From Candidatus Kapaibacterium thiocyanatum (GTDB lineage Bacteria; Bacteroidota; Ignavibacteria; Kapaibacteriales; Kapaibacteriaceae), in assembly GCA_001899175.1 (NCBI GenBank), contig MKVH01000013.1, forward strand, positions 227,143-291,142: a stretch of 64,000 nucleotides of DNA, read 5' to 3'. Each line of letters opens with the position of its first letter. Within the stretch, counting starts at the first letter, position 1. The translations under genes were made by a program, and so were the position numbers. A model generated the notes under the pieces. That model made no database searches, was not told the DNA's origin, and was given only the letters and a program-made list of their open reading frames with translations. This document shows positions 38,942-49,443 of this stretch, piece after piece.

Positions 38942-39399
38942 GACTGGCCGCCCGTTCCAAGAAGCTGCTTCGTGAGTTGCTGTATCAGGCCGCCGTCTGC
39001 CTTGCCCTTCATGGCCTTCACGGCAGCACCCATGACCTTGCCGAAGTCCGACGGACCCGACGCGCCCGTTTCGGCGATGATGGCACGGATGGCGTCGCTC
39101 ACCTCGGCCTCCGTCATCTGGGCCGGCAGGAATTCCATGATGACGGCGAGTTCCTGACGTTCCTTGTCGGCTGCTTCGGCACGGCCCACCTGCTCGTACT
39201 GTTCGATGGCGTCCTTGCGCTTCTTCGCGGCCGAGTTGATGATCTTGAATTCGTCGTCAGGAGTCATGTCGCGGCCGATGCCGCTCTTCTCGAATTCCAG
39301 GATACCCGCGCGCAGGGAACGCAGCGTCTCCAGACGCACCTTGTCCCCGGCCTTCATGGCTTCCTTGATCTGATCGTTGATCGATGTCGACAGTGACAT
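38938..39399 (-). CDS. GatB/YqeY domain protein
   Basis: 153 residues with the whole YqeY fold: SLSTSINDQIKEAMKAGDKVRLETLRSLRAGI, AAKKRKDAIEQYEQVGRAEAA, EFLPAQMTEAEVSDAIRAII, and the C-terminal KVMGAAVKAMKGKADGGLI. Homology to the tail of GatB suggests tRNA binding, but the free protein's role is unknown. It heads the minus-strand operon continuing with mutS2. The ATG at 39399 gives the family's N-terminus; a TATTTTTG box lies about 33 bases upstream. Confidence 0.92.
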   Translation of the reverse strand: MSLSTSINDQIKEAMKAGDKVRLETLRSLRAGILEFEKSGIGRDMTPDDEFKIINSAAKKRKDAIEQYEQVGRAEAADKERQELAVIMEFLPAQMTEAEVSDAIRAIIAETGASGPSDFGKVMGAAVKAMKGKADGGLIQQLTKQLLGTGGQS

Positions 39400-39431
39400 G
39401 GCGATGTTCTGTAGTAGTACATAAGTAGCGG

Positions 39432-39439
39432 CAAAAATA
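39432..39439 (-). promoter_or_regulatory. -7 promoter box for the yqeY-mutS2 operon
   Basis: TATTTTTG on the minus strand is a perfect TAnnTTTG and implies a leader of roughly 28 bases. It lies in the 78-base divergent gap before the HAD gene. The -33 part is weak (TTG at 39468-39466, spaced 26). Confidence 0.5.
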
Positions 39440-39477
39440 GACGTAAATTGCGCGTAATTCATTCCCAACGGTGATCA

Positions 39478-40161
39478 ATGAATCCCATCAAGGCCGTCGT
39501 TTTCGATCTGGACAATACGCTGGTGGACTTCATGGCGATGAAGCGCCAGGCCGTGGACGCGGCGATCGGCGCCATGATGGATGCGGGACTGAACCTGACG
39601 TTCGATCAGATGAAGACGCACATCGATGCCATCTACAAGGAACAGGGCATCGAGTACCAGCAGGTCTTCGACCAGCTCCTGAAGGAACTGCTCGGCAAGG
39701 TCGACTATCGCATCCTGTCGGCAGGTATCATCGCCTACCGTCGTGCGCGCGAAGCGGCACTCAAGCCCTACCCTCACGTGACGGCGACGCTGATGCGGCT
39801 CAACAGGGCGCAGATCAAGCTCGCCATCGTGAGCGACGCACCTGCACGCGAAGCATGGCTACGCCTGTGCTTCATCAACTACCACCACTTCTTCAACGTC
39901 GTGGTGACGTTCGACGATACGGGTGAACGCAAGCCGAGTCCGAAGCCGTTCCGCACCGCGCTCGAACGCCTCGGCGTCGAACCGAACGAAGCCATCATGG
40001 TCGGAGACTGGGCCGAGCGCGACATGGTCGGCGCGCGGAACATCGGTATGAAGACGGCCTTCGCGGCCTATGGAGATTCGTTCGGTAACCAGAACACCAC
40101 GGCCGCGGACTACATCCTCACCGACATCAAGATGCTGCTCGACATCGTAACAGGAGCCTGA
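39478..40161 (+). CDS. HAD-family hydrolase (phosphatase)
   Basis: 227 residues. The catalytic Asp is in VVFDLDNTLVDF (motif I), Ser/Asp in LAIVSDAPAREAW (motif II), Lys in KPSPKPF (motif III) and acidic residues in MVGDWAERDMVGA (motif IV). All four HAD motifs are therefore present with a helical cap of about 70 residues. This is the pattern of small phosphatases such as phosphoglycolate or pyrophosphate-type enzymes, and the substrate is not evident. It is followed by def after 3 bases. Confidence 0.93.
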   Translation: MNPIKAVVFDLDNTLVDFMAMKRQAVDAAIGAMMDAGLNLTFDQMKTHIDAIYKEQGIEYQQVFDQLLKELLGKVDYRILSAGIIAYRRAREAALKPYPHVTATLMRLNRAQIKLAIVSDAPAREAWLRLCFINYHHFFNVVVTFDDTGERKPSPKPFRTALERLGVEPNEAIMVGDWAERDMVGARNIGMKTAFAAYGDSFGNQNTTAADYILTDIKMLLDIVTGA

Positions 40162-40164
40162 CAC

Positions 40165-40713
40165 GTGATTCTGCCGGTCTATACATACAACCATCCTGTC
40201 CTGCGCCAGAAAACGACGTCGGTGACGGACATGTCCGACGAGATCCGTACGCTGATCGCGAACATGTTCGAGACGATGTACAATGCCAACGGCATCGGCC
40301 TCGCCGCAAATCAGGTCGGCAAGGATATCGCCATCACGGTCATCGACTTCACCGATGACGACGAAGACGACAACGAAGCCGGACCGATCGTCCTGATCAA
40401 TCCCGTCATCGAAGCGTTCTCGGACGAGGAAGAAGAATTCGAGGAAGGCTGTCTGTCACTCCCCGACTTCCGGGACGTCGTCGTCCGCCCAGAAGCGATC
40501 CAGGTCCGTTACTTCGACGAGAACATGAAGGAAGTCGTCCGTGAAGTCGACGGCCTGCTGGCACGGGTCATCCAGCACGAAACGGATCATCTCAACGGCG
40601 TCTACTTCTTCGAACGGCTGTCCCCCATCCGCCGCACGCTGTCGCAGAGCAAGCTCAAGCGTATCGCCAAGGGCGAGTATTCCGCCGCCTACGAGACGTT
40701 CAAGAATTCCTGA
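40165..40713 (+). CDS. def: peptide deformylase
   Basis: 182 residues. The three motifs are GIGLAANQVG (I), EEGCLSLPD (II, metal Cys) and QHETDHLNG (III, HExxH-like with both metal His). The enzyme removes the formyl group from nascent proteins. An acidic insertion (DFTDDDEDDNEA, about 70) is longer than usual. The GTG start at 40165 gives MILPVYTYNHPVLRQK, close to the family's N-terminus. It is co-transcribed with the HAD gene. Confidence 0.96.
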   Translation: MILPVYTYNHPVLRQKTTSVTDMSDEIRTLIANMFETMYNANGIGLAANQVGKDIAITVIDFTDDDEDDNEAGPIVLINPVIEAFSDEEEEFEEGCLSLPDFRDVVVRPEAIQVRYFDENMKEVVREVDGLLARVIQHETDHLNGVYFFERLSPIRRTLSQSKLKRIAKGEYSAAYETFKNS

Positions 40714-40791
40714 CGATCGTCGTGACACGACGGGGAATCGACGAGCCCATGCATCGTCCCGTTCGTCAAGTCACGTGAACGAAGGTACTCC

Positions 40792-41319
40792 ATGTCCCAG
40801 CACATCGCCGACAGATATCGATGGACCTTCGACATCATGGACATCGCTCCATCCGATCGCGTCCTCGAGCTCGGATGCGGTAACGGCACCATGGCCTCGC
40901 TCATCTGCGAGCGGTTGACGACCGGCCATCTCGTCGGTATCGACCGGTCCGCCACGATGATCGCGAGGGCGGAAGCGAACAACAGGCCGCACATCGCGAG
41001 CGGCAGGGCATCCTTCCACATTGTGCCGATCGACGCATTCGATCCGCAGCGACGACGCTTCGACGTCATCGTCGCCATCAACGTCAATGTCTTCTGGATG
41101 GAACCGAGGGCCGAGCTCGCCGTCATAGGCAGGGCACTCACCCCCGAAGGTTCCCTCTTCCTCGTTACCCAACCTCCGTCCGCAGGCAAGCTCCACCGGA
41201 TCGAGACCGATACGGTGCGGAATCTCGCCGTGGCCGACCTGGCGGTCAGGAAGATCGTCAGACTCGAGCCACCATACGTGCCGATGATCTGCATCGTGGC
41301 CGGACGCGGGGTCGTATAG
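40792..41319 (+). CDS. class I SAM-dependent methyltransferase
   Basis: 175 residues. The SAM site is VLELGCGNGTMASLICERL at about 24-42, followed by the acidic loop in GIDRSATMIARAEANN and a strand FDVIVAINVNVFWMEP. The fold is complete but short, and no domain shows the substrate. It follows def with a gap of 78 bases, and AGGTACTCC lies just upstream of the ATG. Confidence 0.85.
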   Translation: MSQHIADRYRWTFDIMDIAPSDRVLELGCGNGTMASLICERLTTGHLVGIDRSATMIARAEANNRPHIASGRASFHIVPIDAFDPQRRRFDVIVAINVNVFWMEPRAELAVIGRALTPEGSLFLVTQPPSAGKLHRIETDTVRNLAVADLAVRKIVRLEPPYVPMICIVAGRGVV

Positions 41320-41440
41320 CGGCAGAAAGAAGCGAAGACCTGCGGTACGGGGGGATCGTTATCGCATCCAGATGCCACTATCTCGCGGAAAGTCCTGAAT
41401 TTTGCGGCCGACGTGCATCATCTCATCATCGACGACCTTC

Positions 41441-42910
<1,470 letters not shown>

Positions 42911-42968
42911 TCAGGATTTCGAACCGGTGATTGGAGGGCAATCACCATCTATCATTTCAGGGGTTACC

Positions 42969-43916
42969 ATGATTCGCACACTTGTGACCGCATGCCTGCT
43001 CGCCACTGGCGCGGGCCTGCTGCATGCACAGGACGAGGACGTGCTTCGTCCGAAGGGCCGACCGGAAGGATCGCGGCGGAATACCGTCTCGCGCTCCTCG
43101 ATGGACGACAAGTTCAGACTCGGTCTCGAAGTCGGCGGCACGTTCGGATTCATGAATCAGTCCATGGACCGTACGGCGGCCCTGGCGGATTCACCGGAAG
43201 ACGTCCTGGCCTCGGGCTCGGGACTGTCTCCGTTCGTCAACATCCTTGCCGACCTTCCGCTCACGAACAGTATGGGCATCCGCTTCCGCTTCGGCTGGGA
43301 CCAACGTCGTCTGTCTCACGAGAAAGCCGGCATCATCGATGCCGTCGCCGAGGACGGCAGCACGGTCATCGATATGAATACGACGTCGTCGTACAAGATG
43401 GTCACGAACAACATCGACGCCGGAATCCTCTTCCGCATCGACGTCGCTCCGAAGATCTACATCGCCGCAGGCCCTGTGGCGCTCTTCACGATGGGCGACA
43501 TCGAGCGTGAGGACACGTGGAGCTGGAACGGACCGGAAGGGACGTACATCTCGCGTGACTATGCGCTTCAACCCGGTCAGTATTCGAGCGTATCGCGTAC
43601 GGTCACGAGGAACACCAACTTCCTGCCGAATGCCGATCTGTTCTCGCCGGATCCCAATGTCGTCAACGCCGCCGCCAAACCCTGGAATACCACGCAGGTC
43701 GGCTTCGAGCTCGGGGTTGGCTACGAGACGGAGATCGCGAAGGGCATCTTCCTCTCGCCGCATCTGCGCTTCCAGTACTACTTCACGAAGATGTCCGACA
43801 AGTTCACGGCCGAGGACGCCTCGCGAATTCCGACGCAACGATTTTCCACCATCACGTTCGGCGGAGGCAACATGGCTGCGGTGCAGCTTGGTGTCGGCCT
43901 GCTGTTCGACCTTTGA
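42969..43916 (+). CDS. outer-membrane beta-barrel protein
   Basis: 315 residues. A signal peptide (TLVTACLLATGAGLLHAQ) precedes a basic linker and barrel strands (FRLGLEVGGTFGFMNQS, MGIRFRFGWDQRRL, KIYIAAGPVALFTMGD, GFELGVGYETEIA, FLSPHLRFQYYF) ending MAAVQLGVGLLFDL. The final aromatic strand fits BAM-dependent insertion. Ligand unknown. It precedes the OmpA/PD40 gene by 14 bases, so both are likely one operon for envelope structure. Confidence 0.85.
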   Translation: MIRTLVTACLLATGAGLLHAQDEDVLRPKGRPEGSRRNTVSRSSMDDKFRLGLEVGGTFGFMNQSMDRTAALADSPEDVLASGSGLSPFVNILADLPLTNSMGIRFRFGWDQRRLSHEKAGIIDAVAEDGSTVIDMNTTSSYKMVTNNIDAGILFRIDVAPKIYIAAGPVALFTMGDIEREDTWSWNGPEGTYISRDYALQPGQYSSVSRTVTRNTNFLPNADLFSPDPNVVNAAAKPWNTTQVGFELGVGYETEIAKGIFLSPHLRFQYYFTKMSDKFTAEDASRIPTQRFSTITFGGGNMAAVQLGVGLLFDL

Positions 43917-43930
43917 GAGGAGACAAAGCG

Positions 43931-45388
43931 ATGAATACCATGATGCTTCGCCTCGCTCTCGTCTGCATCCTCGCCGTATCCGCTACGGCACAGCAGGTAC
44001 AGATCACTCCGCTCGACAACAATACGTCCGAGGATGATTTCGCACCGGCCTATACCAATCATGGCCGCATGATCGTTCTCACGCACGACAACGGTGGCAG
44101 CCAGCAACTCTATTCGATGGAGCGTTCGTCCAACGGATGGGAAGGCACGTCGAAACTCCGCGGCACCATCAACGATGGTGAGCAGGTGGGCGTATCCACC
44201 ATCACGCCGGATGGTCAGTTCACGATCTTCAGTGCCTTCAAACACGACGTACCCGGGTTGGGTCGTACTGACCTCTACAGCGCGAAGAAGGTGGACGGCT
44301 CGTGGGAGCAGATCACCAATCTCGGTCCGAACGTGAATTCGGCCTTCTACGATTCGCAGCCCACGCTCTCGGCCGACGGCCGTACGCTCTACTTCGTCAG
44401 CGACCGTACGGGTGGTCAGGGAGGCACGGACATCTACATGTCGACCTTCGATGGTACCACGTGGAGTGCTGCGCGTCCGGTCAAGGGAATCAACACGGCG
44501 AACGATGAAATGTCGCCCGTCATCGGCCCCGACGGAAAGACGATGTACTTCTCGTCGAACCGCAGCGGCGGCCAGGGTGGCTTCGACGTCTACGTCGGAA
44601 CCGTGAGCGGCGACAACGTATCGTCGATCAAGGTCATGCAGAGCCCCATCAATACGGCGGCCGACGAGATGTTCTATACGGCGCTGCCGAATTCAAACCA
44701 GGCATTCTTCAGCCGCACGACGTCGAACGGCGACTACGACAACTTCATGGCCGTCCCCAACCCCTTCCCCTCCGAGCCGGTTACGCTGGTCGAAGGTATC
44801 GTCAGCGACGCCACCACGAAGGACCCGCTCGGTGCCGACATCACGATCACGGACCTTTCCACGGGTAAGGCCATTTCGTCGATGAGGTCGGACGATCGTA
44901 CCGGACAGTACTTCGTGACGCTGACCCCGGGCAAGGTCTATTCGATCACGGCGCGCAAGAAGGGATATCTCTTCCACAGCGAACGATTCGAGGTGCCGCC
45001 GGGAAGCGGCGAGCAGACCATCCAGAAGGATATCGCACTCTCGCCTCTCGCAGGTGGTGGTGATCAGCTCCTCGTCTTCTTCGACTACGACAAGACGGAA
45101 CTCAAGAGCGAGTCCATTCCCGAACTCGAGCGCGTCATCGAGCTGCTGCGCGATCACCCGGAGATCAAGGTCGTCTTCGAAGGTCATACCGACGATCAGG
45201 GCGCCGATGACTACAACGACAAGCTCTCCCAGCGCCGCGCCGAATCCGTTCGTGACTACGTCATCACGGGCGGTGTGGACAAGGGTCGCGTGGCGGCCAA
45301 GGGCTTCGGCAAGCGCAAGCCGCTCGTACCGGGCAGCACGGACGACGCACGCGCGAAGAACCGTCGCGTCGAGATGCGCGTCCAGTAA
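43931..45388 (+). CDS. OmpA-family protein with PD40 propeller repeats
   Basis: 485 residues. The signal peptide (LALVCILAVSATAQ) is followed by PD40 (WD40-like) repeats at about 20-275, recognisable as TPDGQFTIFSAF, SADGRTLYFVSDRTGGQGGTDIY and GPDGKTMYFSSNRSGGQGGFDVY. A carboxypeptidase-regulatory-like module covers about 285-365. The C-terminal OmpA domain has VFFDYDKTELKSES and EGHTDDQGADDYNDKLSQRRAESV, which bind peptidoglycan. PD40-OmpA proteins are common in FCB envelopes, and one class (PorE-like) helps anchor the T9SS. It follows the barrel gene closely and is ended by the hairpin at 45441. Confidence 0.94.
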   Translation: MNTMMLRLALVCILAVSATAQQVQITPLDNNTSEDDFAPAYTNHGRMIVLTHDNGGSQQLYSMERSSNGWEGTSKLRGTINDGEQVGVSTITPDGQFTIFSAFKHDVPGLGRTDLYSAKKVDGSWEQITNLGPNVNSAFYDSQPTLSADGRTLYFVSDRTGGQGGTDIYMSTFDGTTWSAARPVKGINTANDEMSPVIGPDGKTMYFSSNRSGGQGGFDVYVGTVSGDNVSSIKVMQSPINTAADEMFYTALPNSNQAFFSRTTSNGDYDNFMAVPNPFPSEPVTLVEGIVSDATTKDPLGADITITDLSTGKAISSMRSDDRTGQYFVTLTPGKVYSITARKKGYLFHSERFEVPPGSGEQTIQKDIALSPLAGGGDQLLVFFDYDKTELKSESIPELERVIELLRDHPEIKVVFEGHTDDQGADDYNDKLSQRRAESVRDYVITGGVDKGRVAAKGFGKRKPLVPGSTDDARAKNRRVEMRVQ

Positions 45389-45440
45389 GCCCGAAGCATT
45401 GCGGAGAGATTCCACACGACGTACGACGATGCCGATACGG

Positions 45441-45472
45441 GAACGCCGATCCATCCGGATCGGCGTTCTTCG
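45441..45472 (+). terminator. terminator after the OmpA/PD40 gene
   Basis: Perfect 12-bp arms gaacgccgatcc (45441-45452) and ggatcggcgttc (45457-45468) with loop atcc, followed by ttcgtt. It lies 52 bases after the stop codon. Confidence 0.8.
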
Positions 45473-45553
45473 TTATCGGACGATGTCGAGTCCCATGAAC
45501 CACGGCCTTCGCTATCTTGCATTCCGCCCTTCGGCGTCGACCGGATTCCACCA

Positions 45554-46132
45554 ATGACTTCCCTCTTCCTCATCTCCATGCTGACGTTCGCAACCTGGCA
45601 GGATACGTCCTTCGTATCCGTTCGTGCCTACGCGCCCGATATCATTCACGATGTCCGCTATGCGACGGCCAATAACTTCACGAAGCGCGTCCTCTATCCG
45701 AACGATTCCCTGCGTCTGCGCAGGGACGTCGCACTGGCCCTGGCCGATGCGCAGCGACGCGTCGCCCGCGACGGATACCGCATCAAGATCTTCGATGCCT
45801 ATCGTCCTGTCTCCGTACAGCGTGCGCTATGGGCCATCGTGCCCGACGAACGTTATGTGGCCGATCCGGCCAAGGGCTCACGTCATAACAGAGGCTGTGC
45901 CGTCGACGTCACACTCTGCGACGCCGCCGGGAACGAACTCGATTTCGGCACGCCCTACGACGACTTCACCGAACGGGCCCACGCGACCTGCAGCGACCTT
46001 CCCGACGACATCCTCGCACGACGTCGCTACCTGCAACGCGTGATGAGCGAAGCCGGATTCGACGTGCTGCCGACCGAATGGTGGCACTTCGACTTCAGGG
46101 GATGGGAGCAGTACGGTATTCCCGACGAATGA
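45554..46132 (+). CDS. D-Ala-D-Ala dipeptidase (VanX/DdpX-like)
   Basis: 192 residues. The zinc site of the M15D family is complete: SRHNRGCAVDVTL gives His and Asp, and TEWWHFDF gives the general base and the last His, with the substrate Arg in DAYRPVSVQRALW. Such enzymes hydrolyse free D-Ala-D-Ala, recycling it, or in resistance clusters removing it. No vanHA genes are near, so housekeeping recycling is more likely. A weak hydrophobic N-terminus suggests export. Note that a Met-rich start (MTSLFLISMLTFATW) leaves little room for a cleaved peptide. Confidence 0.92.
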   Translation: MTSLFLISMLTFATWQDTSFVSVRAYAPDIIHDVRYATANNFTKRVLYPNDSLRLRRDVALALADAQRRVARDGYRIKIFDAYRPVSVQRALWAIVPDERYVADPAKGSRHNRGCAVDVTLCDAAGNELDFGTPYDDFTERAHATCSDLPDDILARRRYLQRVMSEAGFDVLPTEWWHFDFRGWEQYGIPDE

Positions 46133-46157
46133 TCGTTCGACGATCGTTCACGGAACG

Positions 46158-47582
46158 TCAGCGTTTCGCGACAGTGACCGTCTTGCCGACACCGCCCGAC
46201 GTCATCCGTACGGCATAGACACCTGGAGGACACGCGTGCATGTCGATGGCTTCACGACCCGACGAAGCCGTCGTCGAGAACACCGTGCGTCCTGTCATGT
46301 CGATGATGTCGAGACGTGCACCCGGAACGGCAGACACCATCGCGACGTCGACGACGGGATTGGGCGAAACGGCAATCGTAGCGCTCGCGTCGCCATGCAG
46401 ATGGACGGATGTGGCGAGGAGCGCCGCTTCCGATCGAATGGACAGACGCTCGATGGTATTCGTGAGGGACTGGTCTCCCTGCATACCGGAGATCGCATAG
46501 AACGTGGTACCGTACTGCGGATGTTCGGCACGCAGAAGCGAATGATATGCCCGCGCGATCCTGTGCTGCGGATTCACGACGACGCGTTCACCCGGAACGT
46601 CGATCAGCAGCGTCGACGACAAGGCCCTGAGGGCGCTGTCTACACCGCCCGATACCATCACCGTGGCTTCTCCCATCGCGATCATCGCATGCAACGTGCG
46701 ACCGACACCCATAGTGACGATCTTCTTCGAGACTCCGTTCCTGATCGCGTAGACGCCGTCCGAGAAGACGGCTGGTAGTTCCTGTACGTTGCCACCACAG
46801 ACGACCATGTCGTCCGGCGTCGTCGATACGGCCGACGTGATGGCCGGCATCGACAGGCGTTCGTCACCCGATACCCACATGTTCGTCGTGACGTCGAACG
46901 AATACAGGAAGCGCTGACGCGGACTGTTGGGACCGCCTTCGCGGCCACCTACGTATACGGGCATGCCGCCGACCATCGCCAGATTACCTTCCTTGAGCGG
47001 CTGGGGAAGATCGGCCACCTGTATCGTCGTATGGTCCACGATGTCGTAGATCTCCGTCGTCGGATACGTGACGCGGGACTCGCGCGCACCACCGACGATG
47101 AGCACTCTGCGGTCGTCGATCATGATGGCGGCATGGCGACGGCGTTCCGTCGTCATCGCACCTACGATGGTCCATCTGTCCGTGACGGGGTCGTATTCCT
47201 CGATGGTATTCGTGCACGGTCCACGTTCCGACTCACCGATGAGACCACCGAAGACGAGAATCTTACCGTCGGGTGTGACGACGGATGGGAACTCCGAACG
47301 CGGGAACAGCATCGTCGCGGCATCGATCGTCGTGTTCGCGACCGGATCGAAGATCTCGCACGATGCGATGGACATTCCGTCGAGGCCGGCGCCATCCACA
47401 TATTTCGACGAGCCGGAAATACCGCCGATGATGAGGAAACGTCCGTCCGGCAATACTTCCGTCCGGTGCCAGTGCCGCCCCGTCTTCAATGCCCCCGTGA
47501 TTATCCATTCCTGTGCGGTACCGGGCATGGCTATATATATGGCCAAGCCGATACACATCACGATACGACGTATGGATCCCAT
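46158..47582 (-). CDS. secreted kelch-repeat protein with T9SS sorting domain
   Basis: 474 residues. The signal peptide (IVMCIGLAIYIAMPGTAQ) is followed by kelch-like repeats at about 25-380 (LPDGRFLIIGGISG, TPDGKILVFGGLIGES, MIDDRRVLIVGGARES), a six-bladed propeller by pattern. The sorting domain occupies about 395-474 (VSPNPVVDVAMVSAVPGARLDIIDMTGRTV to VTVAKR). T9SS export is expected; the function is unknown. The ATG at 47582 was chosen for the signal peptide. It is divergent from truA across a 259-base gap. Confidence 0.88.
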   Translation of the reverse strand: MGSIRRIVMCIGLAIYIAMPGTAQEWIITGALKTGRHWHRTEVLPDGRFLIIGGISGSSKYVDGAGLDGMSIASCEIFDPVANTTIDAATMLFPRSEFPSVVTPDGKILVFGGLIGESERGPCTNTIEEYDPVTDRWTIVGAMTTERRRHAAIMIDDRRVLIVGGARESRVTYPTTEIYDIVDHTTIQVADLPQPLKEGNLAMVGGMPVYVGGREGGPNSPRQRFLYSFDVTTNMWVSGDERLSMPAITSAVSTTPDDMVVCGGNVQELPAVFSDGVYAIRNGVSKKIVTMGVGRTLHAMIAMGEATVMVSGGVDSALRALSSTLLIDVPGERVVVNPQHRIARAYHSLLRAEHPQYGTTFYAISGMQGDQSLTNTIERLSIRSEAALLATSVHLHGDASATIAVSPNPVVDVAMVSAVPGARLDIIDMTGRTVFSTTASSGREAIDMHACPPGVYAVRMTSGGVGKTVTVAKR

Positions 47583-47841
47583 GATACCCTCTCGCGTGAA
47601 AAGAAATGACGATAGATACTGGAGGCGTGTAATATACGATTCCAGAGTAGTTACCGTCATGCGGAACAGGGCCCGATCACCCCCGTATCGGAACCGCGCG
47701 ACGGGGGACATCGATCCGGTGGCAGGCCATACGAACATGATACGGCATCGTCGTCAAGACACCGGGCAGACCTATTTTTGCGCCGTGAAGCCATCATCCG
47801 CGGAATCTCCCGCCGCATCCCGATATGACCGGACAACGGAC
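47583..47841. other. divergent intergenic region kelch/truA
   Basis: 259 bases with no ribosome binding site of good quality for truA and no gene. It contains the TATTTTTG box at 47773-47780. If the GTG at 47785 is the truA start, the right-hand 57 bases are coding. Confidence 0.6.
47773..47780 (+). promoter_or_regulatory. -7 promoter box four bases before a GTG in frame with truA
   Basis: TATTTTTG followed by cgcc and then GTG at 47785, which is in frame with truA (19 codons upstream of the ATG at 47842). The spacing is identical to that at tgt and mtaB. Confidence 0.55.
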
Positions 47842-48615
47842 ATGACCGAACGTCCCCTCGGACTGTTGATCGAATACGACGGTACGGACTATGCCGGCTG
47901 GCAGACGCAGCCCAATGCCGTGACGGTCCAGGAAACCATCGAACATGCCCTCGAACAGGCCTTCGGTACACGGTGCGCCTTGATCGGATCCGGCAGGACC
48001 GATGCGGGCGTCCATGCCCGCGGCCAGGTGGCCCATACCTTCGTCATCGGTGGGCATGCCATCCCGACGGAGAAGATCCGCCCTGCGCTCAATACCCGCC
48101 TGCCGAAGGACATCCGCATCAGGGACGTGACGGAGGTACCGGCCGACTTCCATGCCCGATACCAGCCGTTATGGCGTGAATACGTCTATACCGTCGCACT
48201 CGAGGAAAGCGTCTTCATGCGTCGGTTCGCCTGGTATCCCGAACTGCCGTACGACCGCAGGATGTTCACCGCCGCCGCCACCGCGTTCGAAGGTCGTCAT
48301 GATTTCACGACCTTCTCGAAGCACAACCCCGATACCGTCTCGTATCTTTGCGACGTCTCACTCTGCCGTGTGGAACCACATGCCGATCGGCTCGTCGTAC
48401 GACTTCGTGCCGACAGGTTCGTCTACGGAATGGTTCGCAGCATCGTCGGCGCCATGTTCGACGTGGCACGGGGAAAACGGACGATGGACGACGTCGCAGA
48501 TGCCTTGCGGAACATGGACCGATCGCGGAGCTGCCCGCTGGCACCGCCCAGGGGACTCGTGCTGAACCGTCTGAAGTATGCCGACGGCCTGTTCGATCAC
48601 CATATCAGCTACTAA
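47842..48615 (+). CDS. truA: tRNA pseudouridine(38-40) synthase TruA
   Basis: 257 residues from ATG 47842. It has the IEYDGTDYAGWQTQPNAVTVQ N-terminus, the catalytic Asp in GSGRTDAGVHARGQVAHT, the fold helices, and RADRFVYGMVRSIVGAMFDVARG at the C-terminus. It isomerises uridines 38-40 in the anticodon stem of many tRNAs. No ribosome binding site precedes the ATG. A GTG at 47785 would add 19 residues and sits four bases after a perfect TAnnTTTG box, so the real start may be that leaderless GTG. Twelve bases separate it from the next gene. Confidence 0.96.
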   Translation: MTERPLGLLIEYDGTDYAGWQTQPNAVTVQETIEHALEQAFGTRCALIGSGRTDAGVHARGQVAHTFVIGGHAIPTEKIRPALNTRLPKDIRIRDVTEVPADFHARYQPLWREYVYTVALEESVFMRRFAWYPELPYDRRMFTAAATAFEGRHDFTTFSKHNPDTVSYLCDVSLCRVEPHADRLVVRLRADRFVYGMVRSIVGAMFDVARGKRTMDDVADALRNMDRSRSCPLAPPRGLVLNRLKYADGLFDHHISY

Positions 48616-48627
48616 ACCATCGGAGAG

Positions 48628-49443
48628 ATGATGCTATCGCTACGACAAACGATACGCCGCGGACGCAACGTCATCGGCACCATCGTTGCTGCAATCACCC
48701 TGACGTACTGCGGGGCCGTCAACGTCTTCCCCGTATCCGAGGACCAGAAACTTGGAGCCCAGTTCGATCAGGAGATCCGCGCCAGTCCGCAGGAATATCC
48801 CATCCTCAACAATCCCTCGGCACGCGACTACGTTCAGGGGCTCGTGAACCGTCTGATCCAGGCACCTGACATCAAGTATCGGGGCGCCTTCGCCTATCGT
48901 GCGGAGATCATCAACGACGACAAGACCATCAACGCCTTCTGTACGCCGGGTGGATATATCTACGTCTACACCGGGCTCATCAAGATGCTCGATAACGAAG
49001 CATCCCTCGCAGGCGTCATCGGCCACGAGATCGCGCATGCGGAACGACGCCATTCGACGAACCGGATGACGACGCAACTCGGTCTGCAGACGGTGATGAA
49101 CATCGTCCTCGGAAAGAACACGAACCAGAACGTCGCGCTCGCCGCCAACATGTTCGCCGGCCTCGGTCTGCTCAAGAACAGCCGCGACGACGAGATGGAA
49201 GCCGATGACTATTCCTTCCGCTACATGCGCAGCACGCAGTGGTACCCCGGAGCCATCAACTACTTCTTCGACAAGGTCAAGGGACGTGGTGGCTCGGGAC
49301 TGGAGCGACTGCTCTCCACGCACCCGCTGCCGCAGGATCGTATCGATGCCACGAACGAGCGCATCAGGAAGAACAACGTCCCTCCGCCGACGGAGGCCCA
49401 ACTGAATACCCGCGGCTATACGGACTTCAAGCGCAAGCTGTAA
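48628..49443 (+). CDS. M48 family metalloprotease, probable lipoprotein
   Basis: 271 residues. The N-terminus ends in LTLTYC-like residues (ITLTYCGAV), a plausible lipobox, so it may be a periplasmic lipoprotein. The catalytic zinc motif is VIGHEIAHAERRH, followed by DDEMEADDYSFRYM with the third ligand Glu. This matches the M48B/BepA-Loi type involved in outer-membrane protein quality control. The length is below the roughly 480 of BepA because it lacks a TPR domain. It follows truA by 12 bases and is ended by a hairpin. Confidence 0.92.
   Translation: MMLSLRQTIRRGRNVIGTIVAAITLTYCGAVNVFPVSEDQKLGAQFDQEIRASPQEYPILNNPSARDYVQGLVNRLIQAPDIKYRGAFAYRAEIINDDKTINAFCTPGGYIYVYTGLIKMLDNEASLAGVIGHEIAHAERRHSTNRMTTQLGLQTVMNIVLGKNTNQNVALAANMFAGLGLLKNSRDDEMEADDYSFRYMRSTQWYPGAINYFFDKVKGRGGSGLERLLSTHPLPQDRIDATNERIRKNNVPPPTEAQLNTRGYTDFKRKL

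Noticed and set aside
32756..39157. A 2133-codon open frame on the plus strand across purL, accC and mutS2
   Set aside because: It lies fully antisense to three well-identified genes in a tight operon. Its translation is a low-complexity mixture rich in Arg, Asp, Gly and His, as expected from the GC-rich codon use of the opposite strand.
45554..46132. Vancomycin-resistance VanX
   Set aside because: No vanH, vanA or vanRS genes adjoin it; housekeeping D-Ala-D-Ala recycling is more likely.
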